A stretch of DNA of 51,492 nucleotides from CAYPKW01 sp964411425 (GTDB lineage: Bacteria > Pseudomonadota > Alphaproteobacteria > Dongiales > Dongiaceae). Shown here piece by piece: positions 8,389-16,329 of this stretch (the first letter of the stretch is position 1; each line of letters begins with the position of its first letter). Where the stretch lies: assembly GCA_964411425.1 (NCBI GenBank), contig CAYPKW010000014.1, positions 1-51,492 of the forward strand. Reading direction: 5' to 3'. The notes below the pieces were generated by a model. That model searched no databases and had not been told where the DNA came from. It saw only the letters and a program-made list of their open reading frames with translations. A program made the translations under genes and the position numbers.

Positions 8389-9465
8389 TCAGGCCGCCTG
8401 GACTTCGGTCCAGGCCTTGTCGTAGGCCGGCGTGAACTCGCCCACGCTCACCAGCGATTCGCTGTTGGCGACGACCTCGGCCGGCGGATAGATGGCCGGG
8501 TTGGCCAGATCCTCCGGCAGCAAGAGCTCGCGCGCCGCCTTGTTGGGCGTTGCGTACTTGATGGTGTTCGCGATCTCCGCGTTCACCTGCGGGTCGTGCA
8601 GGTGATTGAGGAAGAGGTGCGCGTTCTCCGGATGCAGCGCGCCCACGGGGATGCAGACGTTGTCGATCCACACCTGGGTGCCCTCCTTGGGCACGACGTA
8701 GCCAATGTCGTCATCCTCTTCCTGGACGTGAATGATGTCGCCGTTCCACTCCATGACGATATCGCATTCCCTCGACAGAAGCAGGTCCTGACCGTTGTCC
8801 TCCGCGAAGGTCTTGATGTGCTTCTTCTGCTCGATAAGCAGGTCGCGGGCCTTGTCGAGCTCGGCCTGGTCCGTGGTGTTCATGGAGAAGCCGAGATACT
8901 TGAGCGCGAGGCCCATGACGCTGCGCGCGTCCGCCAGCAGCGCGATGCGGCCGCTGTACTTGTCGCTGTCGAACAAGAGCCCCCAGCTATCGGGCGTCTC
9001 TACCTTCGACTTGCGGTAGCCGACGCCGATGGTGCCCCACATGTACGGCACGCCGTACTTGAGGCCCGGGTTGAACTTCGGGTCGGAGAAGTTCGGATCG
9101 GGGTCGATGTGCACCAGGTTCGGGATTTTGGCATGGTCGATCGGCATCAGCATGTCGAGGCTGATCATGTCGGCGACATAGGAATCGCTCGGAAAGATCA
9201 CGTCGTAGCCGGGATTGCCCGCCTGCAGCTTGGCGAACAGTTCCTCGTTATTTGCGTACAGGTCGTACTGCACCTCTATGCCGGTGGCATCGGTGAAGGT
9301 CTGCAGCGTCGTTTCGCCGATATAGGTGTCCCAGTTGTAGACGTTGAGCTTCTTTTCCTCGGCCGCCCAGCCGAAGCGCGACTTGGCGACGGTGCCGATG
9401 CCCACGGCGGCCGCTCCCATCAGGAAATGGCGCCGGGATGCTCGCAGCGATTCTACCCTCATCAT
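8389..9465 (-). CDS. potD: Periplasmic polyamine-type binding protein, system 1
   Basis: 358 residues. The N-terminus SRRHFLMGAAAVGIG looks like a twin-arginine export signal rather than a plain Sec signal. The mature part starts with KLNVYNWDTYIG, the hallmark strand of PotD/PotF-like proteins, and includes YDVIFPSDSYVADM and GVPYMWGTIGVGYR. It captures the substrate in the periplasm and hands it to the PotB/PotC channel. Two adjacent ATGs start the gene; AAGGAGAG lies 8 bp upstream. The promoter should lie in 9466-9698, a 233-bp gap in which I see no gene. Substrate: polyamine likely, by family only. Confidence 0.88.
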   Translation of the reverse strand: MMRVESLRASRRHFLMGAAAVGIGTVAKSRFGWAAEEKKLNVYNWDTYIGETTLQTFTDATGIEVQYDLYANNEELFAKLQAGNPGYDVIFPSDSYVADMISLDMLMPIDHAKIPNLVHIDPDPNFSDPKFNPGLKYGVPYMWGTIGVGYRKSKVETPDSWGLLFDSDKYSGRIALLADARSVMGLALKYLGFSMNTTDQAELDKARDLLIEQKKHIKTFAEDNGQDLLLSRECDIVMEWNGDIIHVQEEDDDIGYVVPKEGTQVWIDNVCIPVGALHPENAHLFLNHLHDPQVNAEIANTIKYATPNKAARELLLPEDLANPAIYPPAEVVANSESLVSVGEFTPAYDKAWTEVQAA

Positions 9466-9698
9466 GACGTCGTCTCTCCTTGGTTAGGTCCCTCAGCCGC
9501 CGCCGGCCGACGACGGCCGACCAGCCCTGCCGCGCGCCCATTCGACATGACCTTATTGCTTGCAGACGCGCGGGTAAGGGCCGGATCGGTTGCCATAGGC
9601 GGACTGACCGCATTGTCGGCCCAAACCGGGGTTTTGACAAGCGCAATGCCTGGCTCCCGTGTCGGACATGATCGTGATCCGGCCGACAAGGTCCAACC

Positions 9699-11324
9699 CT
9701 ACTCCGCGGTCTTGAGGCGCGTCTGCCGCAACTCTCCGGCGGCATCCAGGATCGGATAGGCAACCGAAGTCAGGTGCGAATTGATGCGCTTCAAGTCCCG
9801 CAGCACGTCGAGATGGAGGCTGCTCGTCTCGATGCTCTCGACCTTGCCGCTCCGGAGCCGGCCCAAGTGGCTCTCCGAGGCCGCCCGTTCCATTTCGCGG
9901 AGCACGACTTTCTCGGCCAGCAGTTGCCGGGCCATCTTCACGTCGCCCGAGATGAACACGTTGAGGGCCAGCTTCAGGTTGTCCAGCAAGCGCGTATGCA
10001 TGCTGCTGATCTCCTGGAACCCCTCCTCGGAGAAGCGCAGTTTGTTCCTCATCTTTTTGTTGGCGAGCTCCATCAGGTTCTTGTCGATGATGTCGCCGAC
10101 ATGTTCCAGATTGGTGGTGAAGGTGATGACGTCGATGGCGCGCCGATTGTCCTCTGGATCAAGGGCCTCGCGGCTCACCTCGGTGAGATACAGCTTGATC
10201 GCCTCGTGCAGCGCATCGACTCCGTCGTCGAGCTGCTCTACCTCGCGCAGCAGCTTGCGGTCGTCGTTGCGGAACACGTCGACGGTCTGGCGCAGCATCT
10301 TTTCGATGACGTCGCCCATGCGCAGGGTCTCGCGCGCCGCGTTGGCGATGGCGACAGCGGGCGAGTCCATGGCCGCTGGGTCGAGGTAGCGCGGCTTTCC
10401 GGCATCCTCGCCGGGTTCCGGGCGGTCCGGCAGGATCAGCGTGCACAGGCGGGCCGCCGGCCCGATCAACGGCAAGAACAGGGCCGCCAGGGCCAAGTTG
10501 AACAGGGTGTGAAAATTCGCCACCTGCCGCCAGGGCTCCGCCTCGATCAGCCCGACAGGGCCCGCGACGTAGGGCAGCGCCGCCAACGCCAACAGCACGC
10601 CCGCGGATCGGAACACGAGGTTGCCGAGGGGCACGCGGCGCGCCTCCGGCACGGACCGGGCGGTGGCGATCATGGGCGTGCCGGCGCTGCCCAGGTTGGC
10701 GCCGAGCACGAGCGCGAAGGCAAGCGGCGGATCGACGACGCCGTGCGCCGCCAGCGAAATGATCAGCAGCACGATCGCCAGGCTGGATGTGGACAACAGC
10801 GTCAACAGCGCTCCGAGCGCCACCGCCAGCAACGGTTCGTCGGCGAGCGCGCCGAGCACCTGAGCCAGCGCCTCCGACTGGCGCATCGGCGCCGCGGCGG
10901 CCGCGATGAGTTGCAGCGCCAGCAGCACGATGCCGAGGCCGACGACGGCGCGGCCGAGGTCGCGCGGCTGGGTCGCGCGAGCGGTCATGAACAAGCCGAC
11001 GCCGACCAGGATGAGCAGCGGCGACAGCCATCCCAGCTTGGCCGAGAAGACCTGCGCCGCCAGGCTGGTGCCGACGTCGGCCCCCAGCATGATGGCGAGC
11101 GCCGCCGTGATGCTGACGACCCCGCGCGAGGCGAACGAGGCCGCCATCAGCGCCGTGGCGGTACTGCTCTGCAACAGCACCGTCACCCCGACACCGGCGA
11201 GGAAGGCCGAGATCCGGTTCTTCATGCTGCGCCCGAGCCGCCGGCGCAACTCGCCGCCGAGCGCGCGCAGCACGCCCGTTCGCACCATGCGCAGGCCCCA
11301 CAGCAGCAGCGCCGCCGCGCCCAA
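9699..11324 (-). CDS. Na/Pi-cotransporter family protein with PhoU-like tail
   Basis: About 541 residues. The N-terminal ~330 residues hold two inverted repeats of membrane helices of the NptA/SLC34 family; the first repeat keeps the QSST motif (VLLQSSTATALM), whereas the second reads LLSTSSLAIVL, losing the Gln. The C-terminal ~200 residues form PhoU-like helices (TTNLEHVGDIIDKN). It moves phosphate across the inner membrane with sodium, and PhoU tails often tune this. Start is uncertain: the frame is open back to ~11354 and the coding similarity (ITGTHFLIGLLG) seems to begin before the TTG at 11324, so an ATT start near 11354 is possible. It is the last gene of the large minus-strand cluster, 39-69 bp after the PMH-like gene. 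Confidence 0.85.
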   Translation of the reverse strand: MGAAALLLWGLRMVRTGVLRALGGELRRRLGRSMKNRISAFLAGVGVTVLLQSSTATALMAASFASRGVVSITAALAIMLGADVGTSLAAQVFSAKLGWLSPLLILVGVGLFMTARATQPRDLGRAVVGLGIVLLALQLIAAAAAPMRQSEALAQVLGALADEPLLAVALGALLTLLSTSSLAIVLLIISLAAHGVVDPPLAFALVLGANLGSAGTPMIATARSVPEARRVPLGNLVFRSAGVLLALAALPYVAGPVGLIEAEPWRQVANFHTLFNLALAALFLPLIGPAARLCTLILPDRPEPGEDAGKPRYLDPAAMDSPAVAIANAARETLRMGDVIEKMLRQTVDVFRNDDRKLLREVEQLDDGVDALHEAIKLYLTEVSREALDPEDNRRAIDVITFTTNLEHVGDIIDKNLMELANKKMRNKLRFSEEGFQEISSMHTRLLDNLKLALNVFISGDVKMARQLLAEKVVLREMERAASESHLGRLRSGKVESIETSSLHLDVLRDLKRINSHLTSVAYPILDAAGELRQTRLKTAE

Positions 11325-11393
11325 CAGGCCGATCAGGAAATGAGTTCCGGTAATCTCTCTGGCTCCCAGGCCGGGCCGCCGCCCGGACAGTTG

Positions 11394-12965
11394 TCACGGA
11401 AGTGTAACATAAGCGCGCCGGGGCCGCTCCACCACCCCGCTCTCGGTTAGGGCCATGCCGGTGAGCGTCCGTTCGTCATGCGCCATCCGCCAGGACAGGA
11501 GTCTACGGGCAGACTCGAGTACCTGGGGCGCATAGTTCGGATCGTCGGCCCGGTTGACCAATTCGGACGGGTCCTTCTCCAGGTCGAAGAACAAGGGCGG
11601 CAGCGCCGTGAAATGCACGTACTTGTAACCCCGGCCAAGGATCACGTTGAGAGTGCATTGATCGCTGTCGATGCCCAGCGCCGTCTCGGCGTTCCGCTGC
11701 ACCACATCCCGGAAATCGTATTCCCAGTGCGCCTCGGCGCGCCAATCGGCCGGTGTCGCGCCTTCGAGGAACGGCAGCAGCGACATGCCGTCGCACTGCG
11801 CCGGGACATCGACTCCAAGCCACTCCAGGATCGTCGGCATCACGTCCACGGCCTCGGTGAACCGGTCGATCTTGTGCCCGCGCGTCCGGTCCGCGGCCTG
11901 GCGCGGGTCGCGGACGATGAGCGGAATACGGTAGGCCTGGTCGAAGTATCCCTCCTTGGCCCACAGCCAGTGGTCGCCCAGCATTTCGCCGTGATCGCAG
12001 GTGAACACGACGAGCGTCTGCCGGTCCTCGCCGGTCGCTCGCAGGTGGGCTATTAGCCGCCCGATCTGGTCGTCGACCTGGCTGATCATGCCGTAGTAGG
12101 TGGCGCGCAGCTGGCGAGTCTCTGCCTCGTCTATCTTTCGCAGGTCGTTCGAGCGGTCCGGGGTGTAGTAGCGGATTTCGCGCTGGTTCAGCAGCGTGTG
12201 CGCGAGATAGGGGTGCTGCGCGGCTTCGATCTCCAGCGACGGCGCCCGCACCGGCATCGGCACCGCGGCCGGATCGTACATGGCGTTGTACGGCTCCGGC
12301 GCGATGAGCGGCGGATGCGGGCGCAGGAACACGGCATGCACGAACCATGGAAAGTCCCGGCGCACCGAGACGAACTTCAGAACCGCGTTGGCGATGAACG
12401 CCGTTTCGCTGTCCTCGGCGCGGAACGCCGGCGGGCTGAAGGTGCGGCCGCGGCCGGCGGCGCCCGGATAGTTCGCCACCGGCTCGTAAACCTCGCGCCG
12501 CCCGCCGATATCGTACCCCTTGGCCTTGAGGTCGGCGATCCACGGCGCCATGTGGTCGGGCAATTGCAGGCCGACCGTCATGCCCGGCAGCACGCCCTCG
12601 TAGGTGGTGAGCGCCGGATCGCCCGGCGCATGGCGGCGCGGATCGGGCGGCGTGTCCGTGTAGCCGAACAGGGTCGGGTCGTGCCCGGCCTTGCGCGCCT
12701 CCAGCGCGAGGTTGGTATGGCGCGCATCGAGCGGCGTGCCGTTGCGCACCACCCGGTGGTTCATCATGTAGAGGCCGGTCAGCAGGCTGGCGCGTGCCGG
12801 CGCGCAAGGCGATGCCTGGGTGTAATGCCTCGCGAACAACACCCCTTGCGCCGCCAGCGCGTCGAGGTGCGGGGTCTTGACGCAAGGGTGCCCCAGCGCC
12901 GACAGGCAGTCGCCACGCAACTGGTCGGCGGAAATGAACAGAACTTTGCGAGAATGAGCGGTCAT
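11394..12965 (-). CDS. Phosphonate monoester hydrolase-like phosphodiesterase (sulfatase superfamily)
   Basis: 523 residues of the alkaline-phosphatase/sulfatase superfamily. The formylglycine motif C-A-P-A-R is at C54-R58. Residues corresponding to the active site of characterised phosphonate monoester hydrolases are all present: D14-Q15, C54, N74, Y101, H216, D323-H324 and K336. The stretch GHPCVKTPHLDALAAQGV and LTGLYMMNHRVVRNGTPLDARH also matches that subfamily rather than choline sulfatase (BetC). Such enzymes hydrolyse phosphonate monoesters and phosphodiesters in vitro and are promiscuous for sulfate esters; the natural substrate is unknown. Full activity needs formylglycine formation by an enzyme not in this window. 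It lies 22 bp after the dimethylglycine dehydrogenase gene and before a phosphate transporter, which suggests a phosphoester of a methylated amine. Confidence 0.82.
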   Translation of the reverse strand: MTAHSRKVLFISADQLRGDCLSALGHPCVKTPHLDALAAQGVLFARHYTQASPCAPARASLLTGLYMMNHRVVRNGTPLDARHTNLALEARKAGHDPTLFGYTDTPPDPRRHAPGDPALTTYEGVLPGMTVGLQLPDHMAPWIADLKAKGYDIGGRREVYEPVANYPGAAGRGRTFSPPAFRAEDSETAFIANAVLKFVSVRRDFPWFVHAVFLRPHPPLIAPEPYNAMYDPAAVPMPVRAPSLEIEAAQHPYLAHTLLNQREIRYYTPDRSNDLRKIDEAETRQLRATYYGMISQVDDQIGRLIAHLRATGEDRQTLVVFTCDHGEMLGDHWLWAKEGYFDQAYRIPLIVRDPRQAADRTRGHKIDRFTEAVDVMPTILEWLGVDVPAQCDGMSLLPFLEGATPADWRAEAHWEYDFRDVVQRNAETALGIDSDQCTLNVILGRGYKYVHFTALPPLFFDLEKDPSELVNRADDPNYAPQVLESARRLLSWRMAHDERTLTGMALTESGVVERPRRAYVTLP

Positions 12966-12987
12966 TCCCGGGCAACGATATCTGGCG

Positions 12988-15438
12988 TCACGACTTCACT
13001 CGCTCCATTCGCGGATCGTAGAGCGGCTCCAGGTGCAGCCGGGCCGGCACCCGATCGCTAGCCACTTCAAGCTCGTAGCTGCCGGACCTCAAGTAGTCGA
13101 TCGTAACACCTTCCACGTTTCGGACGTAACCGTACCCGATGTTCTTGCCCACCGTGTAGCCGTAGCCTCCGCTGGTGAGCCAGCCCACCTGGCGGCCGCT
13201 GCGCAAGATCGTCTCGCGGCCGAGCAGTACGATGCCGGGATCGTCGACCGTGAAACAGGCGAGTCGCTTCTCGAGCGGTTTTTCCGCTGCCTGCGCCAGG
13301 GCCTCGCGGCCGAGGAACGCGGTGTTCAGTTTCATCTTTACCGCCCAGGCGAGGCCCGCCTCCATCGGCGTGTAGTCCGGTCCGATATCGGCGCCCCATG
13401 CCCGATAGCCCTTCTCGAGGCGCAGCGATTCGATCGCCCGGTATCCGGCGTTGACGAGGCCCTGCGGTCGCCCGGCCTCGAACAGGGCGGCGTACACGCC
13501 AAGCGTGGATTCCACGGGCAGGTGAAGTTCCCACCCCAGCTCGCCTACATAAGTGATGCGCAGCGCCCGCACCGACGCGCCGGCGATCAGGAGTTCGCGC
13601 CAGGTGCCGAACGGGAAGGCGGCGTTCGAGACGTCGCCGTCGGCAACTGCCGCCAGCACGTCCCGCGCCCGCGGCCCCATGAGCGCCAGGACGGCATAGG
13701 CCGACGTCACGTCGAGCAGGCGCGCCTCGAGGCCATGGGGAATGTTGCGCTCGATCCACGCGCGATCGTGCGTCGCGAACCCGGTGCCGGTGACGATGTA
13801 GTAGGCGTCTTCGGCCAGACGCGACACCGTAAGATCGCATTCGATGCCGCCCTGCCGGTTCAGCATCTGGGTATAGACGACCGACCCCGGCGCCTTGGCC
13901 ACGTCGTTGGCGGCGATCCAGGCGAGCGCGGCCTCGGCGTCGCGTCCCACCATCAGGAACTTGGCGAACGAGGTCTGGTCGAACAGCGCCACCCGCTCTC
14001 GCGCTGCCCGGTGCTCCTCGCCCACCGGCCCGAACCAGTTCTGGCGGCCGTACGAGTACGCGTCCGCCGCCTTCGTTCCGGGCGCAGCAAACCAGTTGGG
14101 CCGCTCCCAGCCGAGCTTGGAGCCGAAGCAGGCGCCGGCTTCCTTGAGCCGGTCATAGAGCGGCGAGACGCGCAAGGGCCGTCCGCTCTCCATCTCCTCG
14201 TGCGGCCAGGCCATGGCGTAGTGCTTGGCGTAGGCCTCGAGCGTGCGGACGAGCACCCAGTGCCGGTCGCGGTGCAATCCAGCGAAGCGGCGAATGTCGA
14301 CCGGCCACAGGTCCATCGGCGGCTCGCCGGCGGCGACCCATTCGGCGAGCGCCCGCCCCGCGCCGCCGGCGCTGGCGATGCCGAAGGCGTTGAACCCGGC
14401 GCCGACGTAATAGTTCCTCACCTCCGGCGCCTCGCCGAGGATGAAGTTGCCGTCCGGGGTAAACGACTCAGGCCCGTCGATCAGGCGCTTGATGCCGGCG
14501 GTCTCCAGCGCCGGCACGCGGGCCAGCGCCTGGCTCATGAGCGGCTCGAAATGGTCCCAGTCGGAATCGAGCAGCGTGAAGTGGAAGCCGTCCGGCAGGC
14601 CATCCACGGCCCAGGGGATCGGGTTGGGCTCGTAACCGCCCATCACCAGCCCGCCGACTTCCTCCTTGAAATAGACGAGCCGGTCCGGGTCGCGCAGAGT
14701 CGGCAGGTCGCGGGTGACGCCGGCGACCGGCTCCGTCACCATGTACTGGTGGCGCACCGATTGCAGCGGTACCGAGACACCGGCGAGCCTGCCCACCTCG
14801 CGCGCCCACTGGCCGGCGCAGTTGATCACCGTCTCGGCGCCGATGTCGCCTCGCTGGGTGCGGACGCCCGTGGCGCGCCCGTTTTCGATGCGCATCCCGA
14901 TCGCCGCGCAGCCCTCGATCACAGTGACGCCCCCCGCCCGCGCGCCCTTGGCCAGCGCCTGCGCGATGTCGGACGGGTTCGCCTGGCCGTCCGTCGGCAG
15001 GAAGGCGGCGCCCTCAAGGTCCGACGTTTCCATCGGCGGCCACAGCTTCTTGGCCTCGGCCGGGGTTAGCACGTGCATCTCCAGCCCGAAGCTGTGTGCG
15101 GTTGTCGCCTGCCGTCTGATCTCGATCATACGTTCCTTGTTGCAGGCGAGCCGCAGTCCGCCGTTCATCTTCCAGCCCGTCGCCTGCCCGGTTTCCGCCT
15201 CCAGCCGGTCGTAGAGTTCCACGCTGTATTTGAGGAGCTGCGTGATGTTGGCGGAAGCGCGCAACTGCCCGACCAGACCGGCGGCGTGCCAAGTCGAACC
15301 CCCGGTCAGCTTGTGGCGCTCCAGCAGCACCACCTCGCGCCAGCCCAGCCTCGCCAGATGGTACGCGACGCTGCAACCGATGATACCTCCTCCGATGATG
15401 ACCGCGCGGGCCTGGGCGGGAAGCGGGGAGGTCGCCAT
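12988..15438 (-). CDS. Dimethylglycine/sarcosine dehydrogenase-like FAD + GcvT fusion
   Basis: 816 residues from ATG 15438; a longer open frame upstream only overlaps the previous gene. Residues 10-40 hold the FAD dinucleotide fold (VIIGGGIIGCSVAYHLARLG). H51 in GGSTWHAAGL corresponds to the histidine that binds FAD covalently in mammalian dimethylglycine dehydrogenase. The oxidoreductase half runs to ~residue 430; the C-terminal half matches GcvT aminomethyltransferase (GWERPNWF, GELGWELHLPVE, MEAGLAWAVKMK), which passes the methyl carbon to tetrahydrofolate. The expected reaction is oxidative N-demethylation of dimethylglycine or sarcosine giving methylene-THF. The start overlaps the preceding stop by 1 bp (TGATG). 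Which of the two amines is used cannot be told. Confidence 0.88.
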   Translation of the reverse strand: MATSPLPAQARAVIIGGGIIGCSVAYHLARLGWREVVLLERHKLTGGSTWHAAGLVGQLRASANITQLLKYSVELYDRLEAETGQATGWKMNGGLRLACNKERMIEIRRQATTAHSFGLEMHVLTPAEAKKLWPPMETSDLEGAAFLPTDGQANPSDIAQALAKGARAGGVTVIEGCAAIGMRIENGRATGVRTQRGDIGAETVINCAGQWAREVGRLAGVSVPLQSVRHQYMVTEPVAGVTRDLPTLRDPDRLVYFKEEVGGLVMGGYEPNPIPWAVDGLPDGFHFTLLDSDWDHFEPLMSQALARVPALETAGIKRLIDGPESFTPDGNFILGEAPEVRNYYVGAGFNAFGIASAGGAGRALAEWVAAGEPPMDLWPVDIRRFAGLHRDRHWVLVRTLEAYAKHYAMAWPHEEMESGRPLRVSPLYDRLKEAGACFGSKLGWERPNWFAAPGTKAADAYSYGRQNWFGPVGEEHRAARERVALFDQTSFAKFLMVGRDAEAALAWIAANDVAKAPGSVVYTQMLNRQGGIECDLTVSRLAEDAYYIVTGTGFATHDRAWIERNIPHGLEARLLDVTSAYAVLALMGPRARDVLAAVADGDVSNAAFPFGTWRELLIAGASVRALRITYVGELGWELHLPVESTLGVYAALFEAGRPQGLVNAGYRAIESLRLEKGYRAWGADIGPDYTPMEAGLAWAVKMKLNTAFLGREALAQAAEKPLEKRLACFTVDDPGIVLLGRETILRSGRQVGWLTSGGYGYTVGKNIGYGYVRNVEGVTIDYLRSGSYELEVASDRVPARLHLEPLYDPRMERVKS

Positions 15439-16325
15439 CAATGTTCCTTGAACTCGCCGTAGGCGCGCTCGAAGCGCGCCAGGTAATCGCCGGTGTATGC
15501 GACGTAGTCGAAGTCCAACGTCGAGTGGATTTCCGAAACCATGCTCCACATCGCCTCGCGCAGCAGAGAGGCGCACTTCATTGCGGCGTAGCTGCGCCGC
15601 AGGCGACCGCTCATGGGCGCCTCGAAATAGGATTCGAGCAGCCAACCCTCGTCGGCGTCCGTCACGTCGCTGTTCGAACACAGGTTGGCCAGGTCGAACA
15701 GCGGGCTGTTGAAGCCGGCGTAGTCCCAGTCGACCAGCCACAGGCGCTTGCCGTCGTCGATGAAGTTCGCCGCCAGCAGATCGTTGTGCGCGAAGACGAT
15801 CCTAACCGGCCCCACCATCGCCTCGAGCGCGGCAGCGGCGTCCATCAGGCGCGGCAGGGCCGGCTTGAGGCGGCTGTTCTCCTCGCGCAGGCGCGCCGCA
15901 TAGTCCCGAAGCACGTGGAACACCCAGAACATCAGCACCGGCCCGCGCACGTGCCTGGGCATCTCCTCGTGGCAGCGGCGGATCACGGGAAGGATCCGGG
16001 CCAGCATGGCGCGCGGGCGCACGTCGGCGGGGGAAAGCGTGCGGCCCTCGACATAACGCAGGACGAGAACGCCCGGCTCATGGTGCACCGCTTCGGGCGA
16101 CAGGCCGGCGGCGAAGGCGGCGCGGCTCGCCGCCAGCTCGTTGAAGCGCATGACGCCGTGCGCCGGGATGTCCTCGCCCAGCCGCACGAAGAATCGCTTG
16201 CCGCGGTCGGTCACGACGAAGTTCCTGTTGGTGATGCCGCCGGCGACCGGCTCGGGCGTCACCGGTCCCGACCACAGCACCAGGCGCGCGACGCGGGCCG
16301 CGTCCGTGGCCTCTGGCGCGGACAT
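15438..16325 (-). CDS. Choline/ethanolamine kinase-like phosphotransferase
   Basis: 295 residues from ATG 16325 (an alternative ATG at 16343 overlaps the permease gene). The fold is that of choline kinase/aminoglycoside phosphotransferases: Gly-loop VAGGITNRNFVV at residues 28-39, catalytic Brenner motif VFAHNDLLAANF with H180, N181, D182, and metal-binding DWDYAGFNSPLFDLAN from residue 199. The choline-kinase character rests on the GGITN loop and the DWDYAG context. It probably phosphorylates choline or a related amino alcohol. Neighbours are a betaine-type transporter on one side and a dimethylglycine dehydrogenase on the other, so its partner substrate is likely within that pathway. A sugar or methylthioribose-type substrate is not excluded. 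Confidence 0.75.
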   Translation of the reverse strand: MSAPEATDAARVARLVLWSGPVTPEPVAGGITNRNFVVTDRGKRFFVRLGEDIPAHGVMRFNELAASRAAFAAGLSPEAVHHEPGVLVLRYVEGRTLSPADVRPRAMLARILPVIRRCHEEMPRHVRGPVLMFWVFHVLRDYAARLREENSRLKPALPRLMDAAAALEAMVGPVRIVFAHNDLLAANFIDDGKRLWLVDWDYAGFNSPLFDLANLCSNSDVTDADEGWLLESYFEAPMSGRLRRSYAAMKCASLLREAMWSMVSEIHSTLDFDYVAYTGDYLARFERAYGEFKEH

Positions 16326-16329
16326 GGGG

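Noticed and set aside
9774..11450. 558-codon plus-strand frame rich in Gln/Arg/His
   Set aside because: Antisense of the Na/Pi cotransporter and PMH-like genes; composition is of a shadow frame.
11394..12965. Choline sulfatase (betC)
   Set aside because: Attractive next to betaine genes, but the N-terminal pattern and the active-site residues follow phosphonate monoester hydrolases; the C-terminal choline-sulfatase motifs are not seen.
13033..15069. 678-codon plus-strand frame
   Set aside because: Antisense shadow of the dimethylglycine dehydrogenase gene, with no recognisable domain.
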